A stretch of 64,000 nucleotides of DNA, from positions 1-64,000 of the forward strand of contig CALUZV010000017.1 in NCBI GenBank assembly GCA_944325345.1, read 5' to 3'. Below are positions 33,245-42,265 of this stretch, piece after piece. Each line of letters opens with the position of its first letter. Within the stretch, counting starts at the first letter, position 1. The notes under the pieces are model-generated. The model was not told the DNA's origin. It did no database searches and worked only from the letters and a program-made list of their open reading frames with translations. The stretch comes from an uncultured Parabacteroides sp. (GTDB taxonomy: Bacteria; Bacteroidota; Bacteroidia; Bacteroidales; Tannerellaceae). A program made the translations under genes and the position numbers.

Positions 33245-34141
33245 TCATTGCACAACCGGCCGGTCGTCATCTTCCGAAGGCTTTTCATCTTCACCTGGCG
33301 TTTCTTCCGTCGGTGTTTCGTCTTCGCCACCCGGCGTTTCCGGTTCTTCCGTTTCGCCGTCTTCGCTGCTGTCATGCGGTCCGCGCTTGTTAAAGTCTTC
33401 GCGGGAAGCGTCGTAGAGCTTGATGATATCAAGGACGAAAGTAGAAGCCTCTTCACTCGGGAAGAGAAGGCTGGCAGCATTCGCATAATCGTTCATGTTG
33501 TTGATGACTTCCTCTATCTCAGCCGTCAGTTGTTCCGTAGAAACCTTTTCAACCTTAGCCTTTTGTTTATCTTCCCGCCTCTTGGCCAAAGCCTCGTATT
33601 GGTCGTTCAGATTTTTCAATTCGCCGAGCGGATTCGTTAATCCAAGTGTCTCGACTTGCTCCGAAAACTCCTCCTTCTGCGTATCATAGAGCAAACCGGT
33701 AATATCAGCAGTCCTCTGACCTACAGTACGGTAAGCGATGTTCTTATACGGACGGATTTCCGTCTCCATCGCCTTGGCAGCCTCCCGTTCGGCAGCCAAC
33801 GGTAGAGCGTCGCCATTTAAAATCCGGTTTACTACATACTTGGCGACCCGGATACGGTCTTCGTCAAGCTGCCTCAACTGAGCGGTTTCCACACTGGCGG
33901 TCGATTGTTTGTTCCGATCGACCATCTGCTCAAAAACCGCGTCGAATTGTGCCAGCAACTCAGCCGGGATGTGCAAAACCGGAATTCCCTCACCCGACTC
34001 GTTCTGGACGGAAGGCTGATCCGGATTCGAACTCGACGTGGGACGGGGCAGAGCGGCATTGTAGCGGATTAAAAACTTAGTCCTTTCAGACTTATCCCAA
34101 TTAGTGATAAAAATAATAGGGATCAACACATTGCGTGCCAT
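33245..34141 (-). CDS. DUF6261-like protein with acidic Pro/Glu tail
   Basis: 298 residues. The central helical part (about 65-220; ASVETAQLRQLDEDRIRVAK, IRPYKNIAYRTVGQRTADI) resembles the Bacteroidales DUF6261 family, a recalled assignment. The last 45 residues are low-complexity and acidic (SSEDGETEEPETPGGEDE, TPTEETPGEDEKP), probably disordered. There is no signal peptide. A strong Shine-Dalgarno AAGGAGG precedes the ATG and a TAGATTTG -7 element lies upstream. Function unknown. Confidence 0.68.
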   Translation of the reverse strand: MARNVLIPIIFITNWDKSERTKFLIRYNAALPRPTSSSNPDQPSVQNESGEGIPVLHIPAELLAQFDAVFEQMVDRNKQSTASVETAQLRQLDEDRIRVAKYVVNRILNGDALPLAAEREAAKAMETEIRPYKNIAYRTVGQRTADITGLLYDTQKEEFSEQVETLGLTNPLGELKNLNDQYEALAKRREDKQKAKVEKVSTEQLTAEIEEVINNMNDYANAASLLFPSEEASTFVLDIIKLYDASREDFNKRGPHDSSEDGETEEPETPGGEDETPTEETPGEDEKPSEDDDRPVVQ

Positions 34142-34173
34142 GTTACCTCCTTCTTTTTTTAATTCAACTTAAA

Positions 34174-34181
34174 CAAATCTA
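34174..34181 (-). promoter_or_regulatory. Bacteroidetes -7 element for the DUF6261-like gene
   Basis: Minus strand TAGATTTG, about 35 bases before the start codon at 34141. Confidence 0.6.
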
Positions 34182-34246
34182 TTTACTACAACACCAAAAG
34201 CAGCAAACAAGTTCACTGAAATTCAACTTTTAATAGAAAAAAGTGC

Positions 34247-34516
34247 TTCCAAGCGTGCTGGAATCGTACTTTTATCCGTAAAAGTAGCTTCCAAGCACGC
34301 TGGAATTGCACTTTTACACGTAAAAGTACTTTCCAAGCACGCTGGAAATGTATTTCCAACACTTAAAACGCCTTTCCAAGCACGCTGGAATTGCACTTTT
34401 ACGCGTAAAAGTACTTTCCAAGCACGCTGGAAATGTATTTCCAACACTTAAAACGCCTTTCCAAGCGCGCTGGAAGCTACTTTTACGCGTAAAAGTAGCT
34501 TCCAAGCACGCTTGGA
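34247..34516. repeat. ~42-bp tandem array (array 2)
   Basis: The dyad TTCCAAGCACGCTGGAA recurs with starts at 34247, 34289, 34331, 34374, 34416, 34459 and 34500 (spacing 42, 42, 43, 42, 43, 41). Between the copies two kinds of spacer alternate: the palindrome ACTTTTACGCGTAAAAGT, and TATTTCCAACACTTAAAACG. It fills the gap between the TPR gene and the DUF6261 gene. Confidence 0.95.
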
Positions 34517-34536
34517 AATATATTCTATCGGCGAGA

Positions 34537-36282
34537 TTAAAAATCCTTGCAAACTTTCGCCACATCCACTTTCCCATCCAAGTGCATACGTTTCCGGATT
34601 TCAATTTTCCGACGGCTGACCGTCTTCGAATCGACCATCAACATAATCCCAATCTCCCTAATGGGAAATCCCACCTTGAAAAGACAACAGTATTGAATAT
34701 CGCAATCGTTTAAGTCCGGATAGGCAGTTTTCAAACGCTTCGTGAAATTATCAAACATAATATCCATTGTCAAGAAAATCTCCGGCCACTGCTCCTTTTC
34801 GATATAAGTCGGATGTTGCTTCAATTGGAATAATAAAATCGACTCACGAATTTTCGGTTCCTCCTTACAGGTCTTTTCGAGTTGGTATTTCTTTTTCCTT
34901 TCTTGAATTTCTTGTTCTAATCTTTTGTCTTTAGCTTGCAAATGCGCTATTTCCGTTTTCAAATCATTTAGCTGTTGCCTTAATATTTCATTCTCTGCCA
35001 TAGACGAAGCAATTAAAGAATTTGCTTGAGCTTCTTTCTTCCGAATCTCTTCTCTGTTAAATGTGCGCTCCCATTCAAGTTTTTGGATAACATCCAACGC
35101 AAGACGTTTTAAAAGGACTTGCTTTTGTAAATGATTATAGTAAATTATACATAGGCAAACAAAAAGAGCAATAATGAGCAAAGAAATTACCACATAGATA
35201 TAATGATTCAAGCGGAAGCCATCGAAATGTTCTTGAATTGATTCCGCCTTATGCTGTAGAGGCAAAGCAATTATTTCTTTTTCCTTGGAATTTTCCTCGA
35301 TAGAATCTCGACAAGCAAAATACAAACCCACATATCTTAAAGCCTCATTACAATTTCCATTCCGTTCTTCCAGCAAATACAACTGACGCAATGAGCCTCT
35401 CCGTGTATATGGGTTTTCCGAAAGCACTGACTTTAGCAAATAATCTCGCGATAAATTATCTTCCCCCATTCCAAAATAAAACTCAGCCCTATTCAAATCA
35501 ATCTGAGTTTGGCTTCTTCGCCTATACTTAGCAGGAATCGAATCCATTTTTTGAAAACAACTTTCTGCTAAATCCCAATCGCACATACAAATTGCGACGG
35601 CTGCCTGTTCATTTAAAATACCAGCTAAAGCTGTAAAATGCTCCGTTTCCCGTAATAACCGGACAGCACTATCATAATACAAGACCGCACTATCCCACTT
35701 TTCCTTTAAAGAATAAGCACGCCCGACATAAGATTCAGCATAAGCAATAGACAAATCATTTTTTGACAATTTAGCATATCCCAACGACCTCTTATAAAGA
35801 TTTAACGTCGAATCCGTCAGATGCAGATGCCCATAAATGCGCGCCAAGTGCGAAGTCGTCAAGTAGAGCAAGCGATAGTCGTCCGTCTCGCGCCCTATAT
35901 GTTCCGCCTCCAAATAGTATTGCACCGCTTGATCTGGCCTGCCCAATTCCGACGCCACGCGACCGGAAGTATAGAGCGCCGTAGCATATTTCAAAGCTGG
36001 CCCATGCTCGCGATAATAGCTGGTAGCCAAGCAGATAAGCGAATCCGAAGTATGTTCGCGGTAACTCTTATCCCGAGCCTGCGTAAGTAGCAAACACCAC
36101 TCAGCATATTCATTTTCAGGATAGTTTTCAGGATTGGCGACTGTGTCGAGCATCAAAAAGGCACTGTCAGGATGGGATACGAGGAGACTGTCCGCCTTTT
36201 CCAGGAGCGGACGGATGGATTGCGGTTGCTGGCACGCAAGAGCAGCAAACAACAATAATATATAAAGAATTAAGTTCTTCAT
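34537..36282 (-). CDS. TPR lipoprotein with membrane anchor and cytoplasmic HTH region
   Basis: 581 residues. Lipoprotein signal ILYILLLFAALACQQ (lipobox Cys near 17), then several tetratricopeptide repeats (about 85-300), one transmembrane segment near 362-384 (YVVISLLIIALFVCLCIIYY), a coiled coil (about 390-470) and a C-terminal domain with LNDCDIQYCCLFKVGFPIREIGIMLMV-type helix-turn-helix features followed by SRRKIEIRKRM. This architecture is common in Bacteroidales and is thought to be a membrane-bound one-component regulator. Its targets are unknown; no partner gene is adjacent. The lipobox could instead be an ordinary signal sequence. Confidence 0.85.
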   Translation of the reverse strand: MKNLILYILLLFAALACQQPQSIRPLLEKADSLLVSHPDSAFLMLDTVANPENYPENEYAEWCLLLTQARDKSYREHTSDSLICLATSYYREHGPALKYATALYTSGRVASELGRPDQAVQYYLEAEHIGRETDDYRLLYLTTSHLARIYGHLHLTDSTLNLYKRSLGYAKLSKNDLSIAYAESYVGRAYSLKEKWDSAVLYYDSAVRLLRETEHFTALAGILNEQAAVAICMCDWDLAESCFQKMDSIPAKYRRRSQTQIDLNRAEFYFGMGEDNLSRDYLLKSVLSENPYTRRGSLRQLYLLEERNGNCNEALRYVGLYFACRDSIEENSKEKEIIALPLQHKAESIQEHFDGFRLNHYIYVVISLLIIALFVCLCIIYYNHLQKQVLLKRLALDVIQKLEWERTFNREEIRKKEAQANSLIASSMAENEILRQQLNDLKTEIAHLQAKDKRLEQEIQERKKKYQLEKTCKEEPKIRESILLFQLKQHPTYIEKEQWPEIFLTMDIMFDNFTKRLKTAYPDLNDCDIQYCCLFKVGFPIREIGIMLMVDSKTVSRRKIEIRKRMHLDGKVDVAKVCKDF

Positions 36283-36302
36283 TGATTAATAGCTTTTGGT
36301 CG

Positions 36303-36310
36303 CAAATGTA
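36303..36310 (-). promoter_or_regulatory. Bacteroidetes -7 element for the TPR gene
   Basis: Minus strand TACATTTG, about 20 bases upstream of the ATG at 36282. Confidence 0.6.
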
Positions 36311-36348
36311 TAGAAAAATCCCTCACCGCGATAATGCAAAGGGTTAAA

Positions 36349-36866
36349 ACCCCATAGATGAGGGAGGTCATTCAAGACCCGGCAATGAATTGCCGGGCTA
36401 AACATATTTTATTATCAATCAATTAGGATGTTTAGCCCGGCATTTCAATGCCGGGATTGGATGACCTACACCTGACACGGGTTTTAACCCATTACCAGCC
36501 TTCGATTATGGTTTTCCGGATATGCTGGGGTTAAAAAACCGGAGAGAAGAGGGATTCACATGAACCCGGCAATGAATTGCCGGGCTAAACATATTTATAT
36601 GAAACAATTCGGATGTTTAGCCCGGCATTTCAATGCCGGGATTAGATGAACCTACACCTGACACGAGTTTTAACCCACTACCAGCCTTCGATTATGGTTT
36701 TCCGGATATGCTGGGGTTAAAAAACCGAAGAGAAGAGGGATTCACATGAACCCGGCAATGAATTGCCGGGCTAAACATATTTTATTATCAATCAATTCGG
36801 ATGTTTAGCCCGGCATTTCAATGCCGGGATTAGAAGACCAACCCTTGACACGGGTTTTAACCCACG
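36349..36866. repeat. Three copies of a ~187-bp palindromic (REP/BIME-like) unit
   Basis: Each unit has the perfect dyads CCCGGCAATGAATTGCCGGG (starts 36378, 36565 and 36751) and CCCGGCATTTCAATGCCGGG. The two are linked by CTAAACAT/ATGTTTAG so that the whole can fold into a branched stem, followed by a spacer with GGGTTTTAACCC and GGTTAAAAAACCG. The third copy is cut short near 36866. Occupies the divergent gap between the TPR gene and the HAD phosphatase. No RAYT transposase was seen in the window. Confidence 0.93.
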
Positions 36867-36893
36867 GTATGATATCAAAATAAAATTTTTTCC

Positions 36894-36901
36894 TACTTTT
36901 G
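36894..36901 (+). promoter_or_regulatory. Bacteroidetes -7 element for the HAD phosphatase
   Basis: TACTTTTG, about 70 bases before the ATG at 36970. Confidence 0.55.
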
Positions 36902-36969
36902 CACCAACGAATTCCCTGTGCCACGGCACCGCGAGTTCGCTGTATTTTATAGCTATATTCATACCGTAT

Positions 36970-37635
36970 ATGAAACGATTATTGATTTTTGACTTAGACG
37001 GCACGCTGCTAAACACCATCGCCGACTTGGCGGCAAGCACGAACTACGCGCTGCAAAAGCATGGTTTCCCGACGCACGAGCTGCACGAGTACAATTATTT
37101 CGTCGGCAACGGCATCAACAAGCTCTTCGAACGGGCCTTGCCCGAGGGGGAGAAGACGGAGGAGAATATCCGGAAGGTGCGCGAAGTCTTCCTCGTACAT
37201 TATAATATACACAATGCGGATTTGAGCCGGCCTTATCCCGGCATTCCGGAATTGTTGGCGGCTTTGCAGGAAAAAGGCATCGCGTTGGCTGTCGCCTCGA
37301 ACAAATATCAGGCGGGGGCGGAGAAGTTGATTGCGCATTTCTTCCCCAATATCCGCTTTGTGGCAGTCTTCGGACAGCGCGAAGGTGTGCCGACGAAGCC
37401 TGACCCGGCGGTTGTTGAGGAAATTATTGCCCGGACAGATGTCAAGGCGAAGGATGTCTTGTATATCGGGGATTCCAACGTGGATATGCAAACGGCTGCG
37501 AACAGTGGCGTGGATGCTTGCGGCGTGGCTTGGGGATTCAGGCCGGTCAGCGAGTTGGAACAGTACAAGCCCCGGTTCATCGCCCACGAAGCAAAGGACA
37601 TTTTGAGATTCGCCTTGTCGGAAGAAGGCGCGTGA
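36970..37635 (+). CDS. HAD-family phosphatase, phosphoglycolate phosphatase-like
   Basis: 221 residues of the HAD superfamily, subfamily with an alpha-helical cap. Motif I is FDLDGTLLNT (8-17; nucleophile Asp9 or nearby), motif II VASNKYQ near 104, motif III KPDP near 141 with the Lys, and motif IV IGDSNVDMQTA near 160. It is closest in pattern to Gph-type phosphoglycolate phosphatases, which clear 2-phosphoglycolate formed during DNA repair; related phosphatases share the same motifs, so the substrate is not certain. Cytoplasmic, single gene. Confidence 0.88.
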   Translation: MKRLLIFDLDGTLLNTIADLAASTNYALQKHGFPTHELHEYNYFVGNGINKLFERALPEGEKTEENIRKVREVFLVHYNIHNADLSRPYPGIPELLAALQEKGIALAVASNKYQAGAEKLIAHFFPNIRFVAVFGQREGVPTKPDPAVVEEIIARTDVKAKDVLYIGDSNVDMQTAANSGVDACGVAWGFRPVSELEQYKPRFIAHEAKDILRFALSEEGA

Positions 37636-37659
37636 GGAAAACGGGGGAAGGCAAGCAAA

Positions 37660-37715
37660 AAAAATGATGAATGAAAAACAGGGGATTGACTCCCGAGTCC
37701 TCATCCATCATTTTT
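37660..37715. terminator. Bidirectional terminator
   Basis: Stem AAAAATGATGAATGA (37660-37674) / TCATCCATCATTTTT (37701-37715) with one mismatch, between the convergent phosphatase and small-protein genes. Confidence 0.85.
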
Positions 37716-37733
37716 ACAGTGCACTGAATTGAA

Positions 37734-37940
37734 TCAGTCTTCAATACCCAACAGAGCGTTGATTTCTTTCCGCTTGTCTAAGTCGGTGAAATACGTTTCA
37801 ACGACTTGGTAGAGGTCGAAACCGCTTGTTGAACCCGCAGCGAGACCCAGCTTATTGGCCATGTCTTTTACTGCATTGTGAATCACTTGTCTGTCCAATA
37901 AATGGAGCTCTTCCTTATGAATAAAAGCTTTGCTTTCCAT
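37734..37940 (-). CDS. Small conserved-looking protein, unrecognised
   Basis: 68 residues, MESKAFIHKEELHLLDRQVI then HNAVKDMANKLGLAAGSTSG and a DLDKRKEINALLGIED end. Predicted alpha-helical, no signal or membrane segment. It looks genuine because it ends next to a terminator, has its own intergenic space on both sides and normal codon use. I do not recognise a family. Confidence 0.6.
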   Translation of the reverse strand: MESKAFIHKEELHLLDRQVIHNAVKDMANKLGLAAGSTSGFDLYQVVETYFTDLDKRKEINALLGIED

Positions 37941-38023
37941 AATGTATTACGTTATTAAAAAGTTTAATTCTGTTGTTACAAATATTGACAAAAAGTCTCG
38001 AATAAACAAACATCTTGGCCCTT

Positions 38024-38031
38024 TATTTTTG
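38024..38031 (+). promoter_or_regulatory. Bacteroidetes -7 element for the ppk1 operon
   Basis: TATTTTTG, about 150 bases before the phosphoesterase ATG at 38182; probable promoter for the four-gene unit 38182-43186. Confidence 0.5.
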
Positions 38032-38181
38032 CAGTTTTTTTGCCGGGCATCCATATCGTGCTTATTATCTATGTGTTGAAGCACGAAATATTTTTTCGGA
38101 AGAAACGGGATTGTAACGCATCTTACACGCCCTTGCAACAAAAAAGGCGGAATTTTGAGCCAAAAAACGAAGAAGAACATC

Positions 38182-38988
38182 ATGCATCTAAGGAAACATT
38201 ATCGCACGGTCGTCCTCTCGGATATCCATCTGGGAAGCTCCCATTCCAAGATGGAGGAAGTCTGCCGCTTCCTCAAATCCGTCAATTGCGACCAATTGAT
38301 TCTGAACGGCGACATCATCGACGGCTGGTGCCTCCAGCGAAACAGCGCAAAAAAATGGCTGCCTGCCTATACGTCGTTTATCAAAATCCTGATGAAAATG
38401 ATGGAAAACTGCGGCACGGAGATTATCTACGTGCGCGGCAACCATGACGATTTCCTCGACCACATTGCGCCCATCAGCCTGGGAAACATCCGGGTCGTCA
38501 AAGAATATGTGCTGGAACGCGAAGGGACGCGTTACTTCGTTACGCATGGAGATATTTTCGACCGGGTAACGTCGCACATGACTTGGCTGGCGCATCTGGG
38601 TGATTATGGCTACACCTTCCTCCTTTGGTTCAATGGCTGGTACAACCGTTACCGCGCGTTCCGGGGCAAACCCTATTATTCGCTTTCGCAACGCATCAAG
38701 CAGAAGGTGAAAAGCGCGGTCTCGTACATCTCGGACTTCGAGCGCACGCTTTCCGATTTTGCCCAGACGCGGAGATACGACGGCGTCATCTGCGGACATA
38801 TTCACCATCCGGCGGACACGTATTATGGCAACGTGCACTACCTCAACTCCGGCGATTGGGTCGAGACCATGTCGGCTCTGGCTGAAGACGAAGACGGGGA
38901 ATGGAGCATTCTATTCTATAACGAAGTCGAGATTCCGGAGACGAAACAAGATATGCAACTTCTTTCAACCGTTCAATCTGCCTCATGA
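38182..38988 (+). CDS. UDP-2,3-diacylglucosamine diphosphatase-like phosphoesterase
   Basis: 268 residues from the ATG at 38182 (MHLRKHYRTVVLSDIHLGSS); a TTG-initiated extension to 38155 is unlikely. Metallophosphoesterase motifs SDIHLG, NGDIIDGW, RGNHDDF, THGDIFD and CGHIHHP match the LpxH-like group, which removes UMP from UDP-diacylglucosamine in lipid A synthesis; the group also includes other envelope phosphoesterases. A hydrophobic helical insert near 145-175 (YTFLLWFNGWYNRYRAF) is usual for it. Its stop overlaps the next start by four bases (ATGA), so both proteins are translationally coupled. Confidence 0.85.
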   Translation: MHLRKHYRTVVLSDIHLGSSHSKMEEVCRFLKSVNCDQLILNGDIIDGWCLQRNSAKKWLPAYTSFIKILMKMMENCGTEIIYVRGNHDDFLDHIAPISLGNIRVVKEYVLEREGTRYFVTHGDIFDRVTSHMTWLAHLGDYGYTFLLWFNGWYNRYRAFRGKPYYSLSQRIKQKVKSAVSYISDFERTLSDFAQTRRYDGVICGHIHHPADTYYGNVHYLNSGDWVETMSALAEDEDGEWSILFYNEVEIPETKQDMQLLSTVQSAS

Positions 38989-40184
38989 AATATCTCTTTA
39001 TCGTACAAGGTGAAGGTCGAGGACACCTCACGCAATGCATCGCTTTGGAAGAAATCCTGCGGAACAACGGACACGAAGTCGTGGAAATCCTTGTGGGGAA
39101 AAGCAACGCCCGCAGCCTTCCTGAATTCTTCGGGCGGAGTGTGCACGCTCCGGTCGGCCGCTTCGAAAGTCCGAACTTCTTGCCGACGGCCTCCAACAAG
39201 CGCGACAATATCATGCGGAGCGTCGCCTACAATCTGGCAAAAGTCCCGACCTTCTGGCGGAGCATCCGCTATATCCGCCAACGCATCCGGGAGACTGAGG
39301 CGGATGTAGTCATCAATTTCTACGAATTGCTGACGGGATTCGCCTATGCCTTCTACCCGATTACGGTGCCGCAGATTTGCATCGGACACCAATATCTCTT
39401 TCTCCATCGGGATTTCGACTTGCCCCGGAGACTGAAGGCGAAGATTCTAATGCTGAACTTCTTCTCGCGGCTGACCAGTTTCGGAGCCTACAAACGCCTC
39501 GCGCTTTCCTTCAAGCAATTGGACGAAGACAAGAAGCAGCATATCTGTGTCATTCCTCCTTTGTTGCGAAAAGAAGTATTCCGCCAGCAAACTACGCCGG
39601 GCGACTATATCCACGGATATATGGTGAATGCCGGATTCGGCGAGAACGTGATGGAATGGCACAAGCGCAATCCGTCCGTCCCGCTCCGCTTCTTCTGGGA
39701 CCGCAAAGGCGAGGAACGCATCAAGCGGATTGACGATACGCTGTCGTTCTACCAGCTCGACGATACGGAATTCCTCCGCCAGATGAGCGGCTGCAAAGCG
39801 TATGCCAGCACAGCAGGATTCGAGTCAATTTGCGAAGCCATGTATTTGGGCAAACCAATCCTGATGGTTCCCGCCCACATCGAGCAGGACTGCAATGCCT
39901 ACGACGCAGCAGCCAATGGCGCAGGCATCGTCTCGAACGACTTCAATCTGGATCGTTTGGTGGAATTTGCCGGGCAATATCGACCCAATCCGGATTTCCG
40001 GACTTGGGTGCAAAAGGCTCCTTACATTATAATAAATAATATCCCGTCAGTCGCCTTTTGCAACGAAAAAGGGCGATTGGCGACCTATTTGCAGATAATT
40101 CGTGAGAAAAAGGCGAAATTGTATCGATATATCCAAATAATATGCATACTTTTACCCCTGATCTACCGAAATACTCCATGCTAA
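38985..40184 (+). CDS. MurG-like glycosyltransferase
   Basis: 399 residues, GT-B fold. N-terminal GEGRGHLTQCIALEEIL (9-25) and C-terminal ASTAGFESICEAMYLGKPILMVP near 272, followed by EQDCNAYDAAANGAG, resemble MurG and related UDP-sugar transferases. Context with an LpxH-like phosphoesterase suggests a glycolipid or envelope glycan product. The last ~45 residues (from WVQKAPYIIINN onward, ending LLPLIYRNTPC) do not look like the family and may come from a frameshift that removed the native terminus. Confidence 0.82.
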   Translation: MKYLFIVQGEGRGHLTQCIALEEILRNNGHEVVEILVGKSNARSLPEFFGRSVHAPVGRFESPNFLPTASNKRDNIMRSVAYNLAKVPTFWRSIRYIRQRIRETEADVVINFYELLTGFAYAFYPITVPQICIGHQYLFLHRDFDLPRRLKAKILMLNFFSRLTSFGAYKRLALSFKQLDEDKKQHICVIPPLLRKEVFRQQTTPGDYIHGYMVNAGFGENVMEWHKRNPSVPLRFFWDRKGEERIKRIDDTLSFYQLDDTEFLRQMSGCKAYASTAGFESICEAMYLGKPILMVPAHIEQDCNAYDAAANGAGIVSNDFNLDRLVEFAGQYRPNPDFRTWVQKAPYIIINNIPSVAFCNEKGRLATYLQIIREKKAKLYRYIQIICILLPLIYRNTPC

Positions 40185-40202
40185 CATAAAAACACATGAT
40201 AT

Positions 40203-42260
40203 ATGAAAATTAAGAATAACAAGACGTATTTGCCTCGGGATATCAGTTGGATGTTCTTCAACCGGAGAATCCTGCAGGAAGCCAGCCGGGAAAATGTGCC
40301 CTTATTAGAACGGATCAGCTTCTTGGGCATCTATTCCAACAACCTCGACGAGTTTTTCCGCGTCCGTGTCGCCACGCTGAACCGCATCGCCGAATGCGAG
40401 GACAAGGAGGCACGGAAGAACAAGGCGGAAGCGCTCGAAATCCTGAAAGAGATAAATAAGTTGAACTCGCTCTATTCGAAGGAATTTGAAAAAGTGAGCG
40501 CAGAGATTACGGCGAAACTGCGCGATGAGAATATCTATCTGCTGAAAGATACGGAGCTGGACGACGAACAACGCCGCTTCATCCGTTCCTTCTATATTCA
40601 GAATCTTTATGGCCGCGTCATTCCGGTCTGGTATTCGGCTATCAAACAACTGAGCATCGAAAACGACGAGAATATTTACCTCGCTGTCCGGATGTATAAG
40701 AAAAACAGCAAACGGAAAGTGGCGGAATATGCTTTCCTTGAGTTGCCGGTCAGCATCTGCGGCCGCTTCGTCCGCCTGCCGGACAAAGACGGGAAGAGTT
40801 TCCTGATGTATCTGGATGATGTCATCCGCTGCTGCTTGCCGCTGATTTTCTCCGGACAAGATTATACGAACTTCGAGGCGTTCTCGTTCAAGTTTACCCG
40901 CGATGCCGAGATGGAAATCGACAACGACTTGCGCAACGGTGTCTTGCAGAAGATATCGAAGGGCGTGAAGAGCCGCCGCCGGGGGACGCCGCTCCGCGTG
41001 GTCTATGACTCGACGATGCCCAAGGGATTGCTGAACCAAGTGCTCTCGACGCTCGACTTGGACAAGTTGGATACCGTTCTTGCCGGAGGCCGCTATCATA
41101 ATCACAAGGACTTTATGAAGTTCCCCGACTGCGGACGGAAGGATTTGAAATATCCGGCATGGCCGCCTATCCTGAAGAGAGAACTGTCGAAGCCGGAAAG
41201 CATCTTGCAGCTCATCCGCCAGAAAGATCGCTTCATCCACGTGCCTTACCACAGCTTCGACTCTTATATCCGCGTCTTGCAGGAAGCCGCCGTCAGCAAA
41301 GAGGTGAAATCCATCAAGACGACGCTCTACCGCTTGGCGAAAGATTCCAAAGTGGTGAAAGCGCTCATCGGCGCGGCACGCAACGGGAAGAAAGTTACGG
41401 TTGTCATCGAACTCTTGGCGCGTTTCGACGAAGCCTCCAACATCGACTGGTCGAAGAAGATGCAAGACGCCGGCATCCACGTAGTGTTCGGGGTAGAAGG
41501 CTTGAAAGTCCATTCGAAGATTACGCTTATCGGCATGAAGTCCGGCTCCGATATTGCTTGCATCAGCACGGGCAACTTCCACGAAGGGAATGCACGGATG
41601 TACACCGACTATATGCTGATGACGGCTTCCCGACCGATTGTCCGCGACGTCAATGCGGTCTTCAACTTCATCGAACGTCCTTATTCCATGATACGTTTCA
41701 AAGAACTCTTGGTTTCGCCGAACGAGATGAAGAACAAGTTTATCCGCCTCATCAACGACGAAATCCGCAATAAGGAAGCCGGCAAGCCTGCCTACATCCG
41801 TATCAAAATCAACCATATCACTGACATCGATATGGTCAAGAAGCTCTACGAGGCGGCCGAACACGGCGTGCCCATCGACCTTTTGGTGCGCGGCAACTGT
41901 TCGCTCTTCACCGACTTGCCCGAGTTGAACAAGAACATCCGCATCGTCGGCATCATCGACCGCTATCTGGAGCATTCGCGAATCTTCATCTTTGCCGCCG
42001 GCGGCGAGGAAAAGGTGTTCATCGGTTCAGCAGATTGGATGCCGCGCAACCTGGACAACCGCATCGAGGTCGTTACTCCGGTCTATGCCCCGGACATCAA
42101 GGAAGACCTGAAGAAGGTGGTCGAACTCGGACTGAACGATACGATGCAAGCCCGCATCGTGGACGGAACGGGGACGAACGACATCCAAGAAATCACGGAA
42201 GAGAAACCGGTATTACGCTCACAAGAAGAATTATATAAACACTATTTAAATAAGGAATAA
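40203..42260 (+). CDS. ppk1: Polyphosphate kinase 1
   Basis: 685 residues; reversibly makes polyphosphate from ATP. The N domain opens with YLPRDISWMFFNRRIL and SNNLDEFFRVRVATLNR. The catalytic half has KTTLYRLAKDSKVV near 370, ELLARFDEASNIDW near 402, the autophosphorylated His in GLKVHSKITLIG near 437 and the second His in YLEHSRIFIFA near 590. Length and order fit PPK1. Followed after 5 bases by the exopolyphosphatase gene, so synthesis and breakdown of polyphosphate are encoded together. A 556-codon antisense frame within it is an artefact of codon bias. Confidence 0.96.
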   Translation: MKIKNNKTYLPRDISWMFFNRRILQEASRENVPLLERISFLGIYSNNLDEFFRVRVATLNRIAECEDKEARKNKAEALEILKEINKLNSLYSKEFEKVSAEITAKLRDENIYLLKDTELDDEQRRFIRSFYIQNLYGRVIPVWYSAIKQLSIENDENIYLAVRMYKKNSKRKVAEYAFLELPVSICGRFVRLPDKDGKSFLMYLDDVIRCCLPLIFSGQDYTNFEAFSFKFTRDAEMEIDNDLRNGVLQKISKGVKSRRRGTPLRVVYDSTMPKGLLNQVLSTLDLDKLDTVLAGGRYHNHKDFMKFPDCGRKDLKYPAWPPILKRELSKPESILQLIRQKDRFIHVPYHSFDSYIRVLQEAAVSKEVKSIKTTLYRLAKDSKVVKALIGAARNGKKVTVVIELLARFDEASNIDWSKKMQDAGIHVVFGVEGLKVHSKITLIGMKSGSDIACISTGNFHEGNARMYTDYMLMTASRPIVRDVNAVFNFIERPYSMIRFKELLVSPNEMKNKFIRLINDEIRNKEAGKPAYIRIKINHITDIDMVKKLYEAAEHGVPIDLLVRGNCSLFTDLPELNKNIRIVGIIDRYLEHSRIFIFAAGGEEKVFIGSADWMPRNLDNRIEVVTPVYAPDIKEDLKKVVELGLNDTMQARIVDGTGTNDIQEITEEKPVLRSQEELYKHYLNKE

Positions 42261-42265
42261 AAGTT

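Noticed and set aside
40305..41975. 556-codon minus-strand ORF opposite ppk1
   Set aside because: It mirrors the codon structure of a certain core gene, has no recognisable motif and no promoter; long antisense frames are common opposite GC-rich genes.
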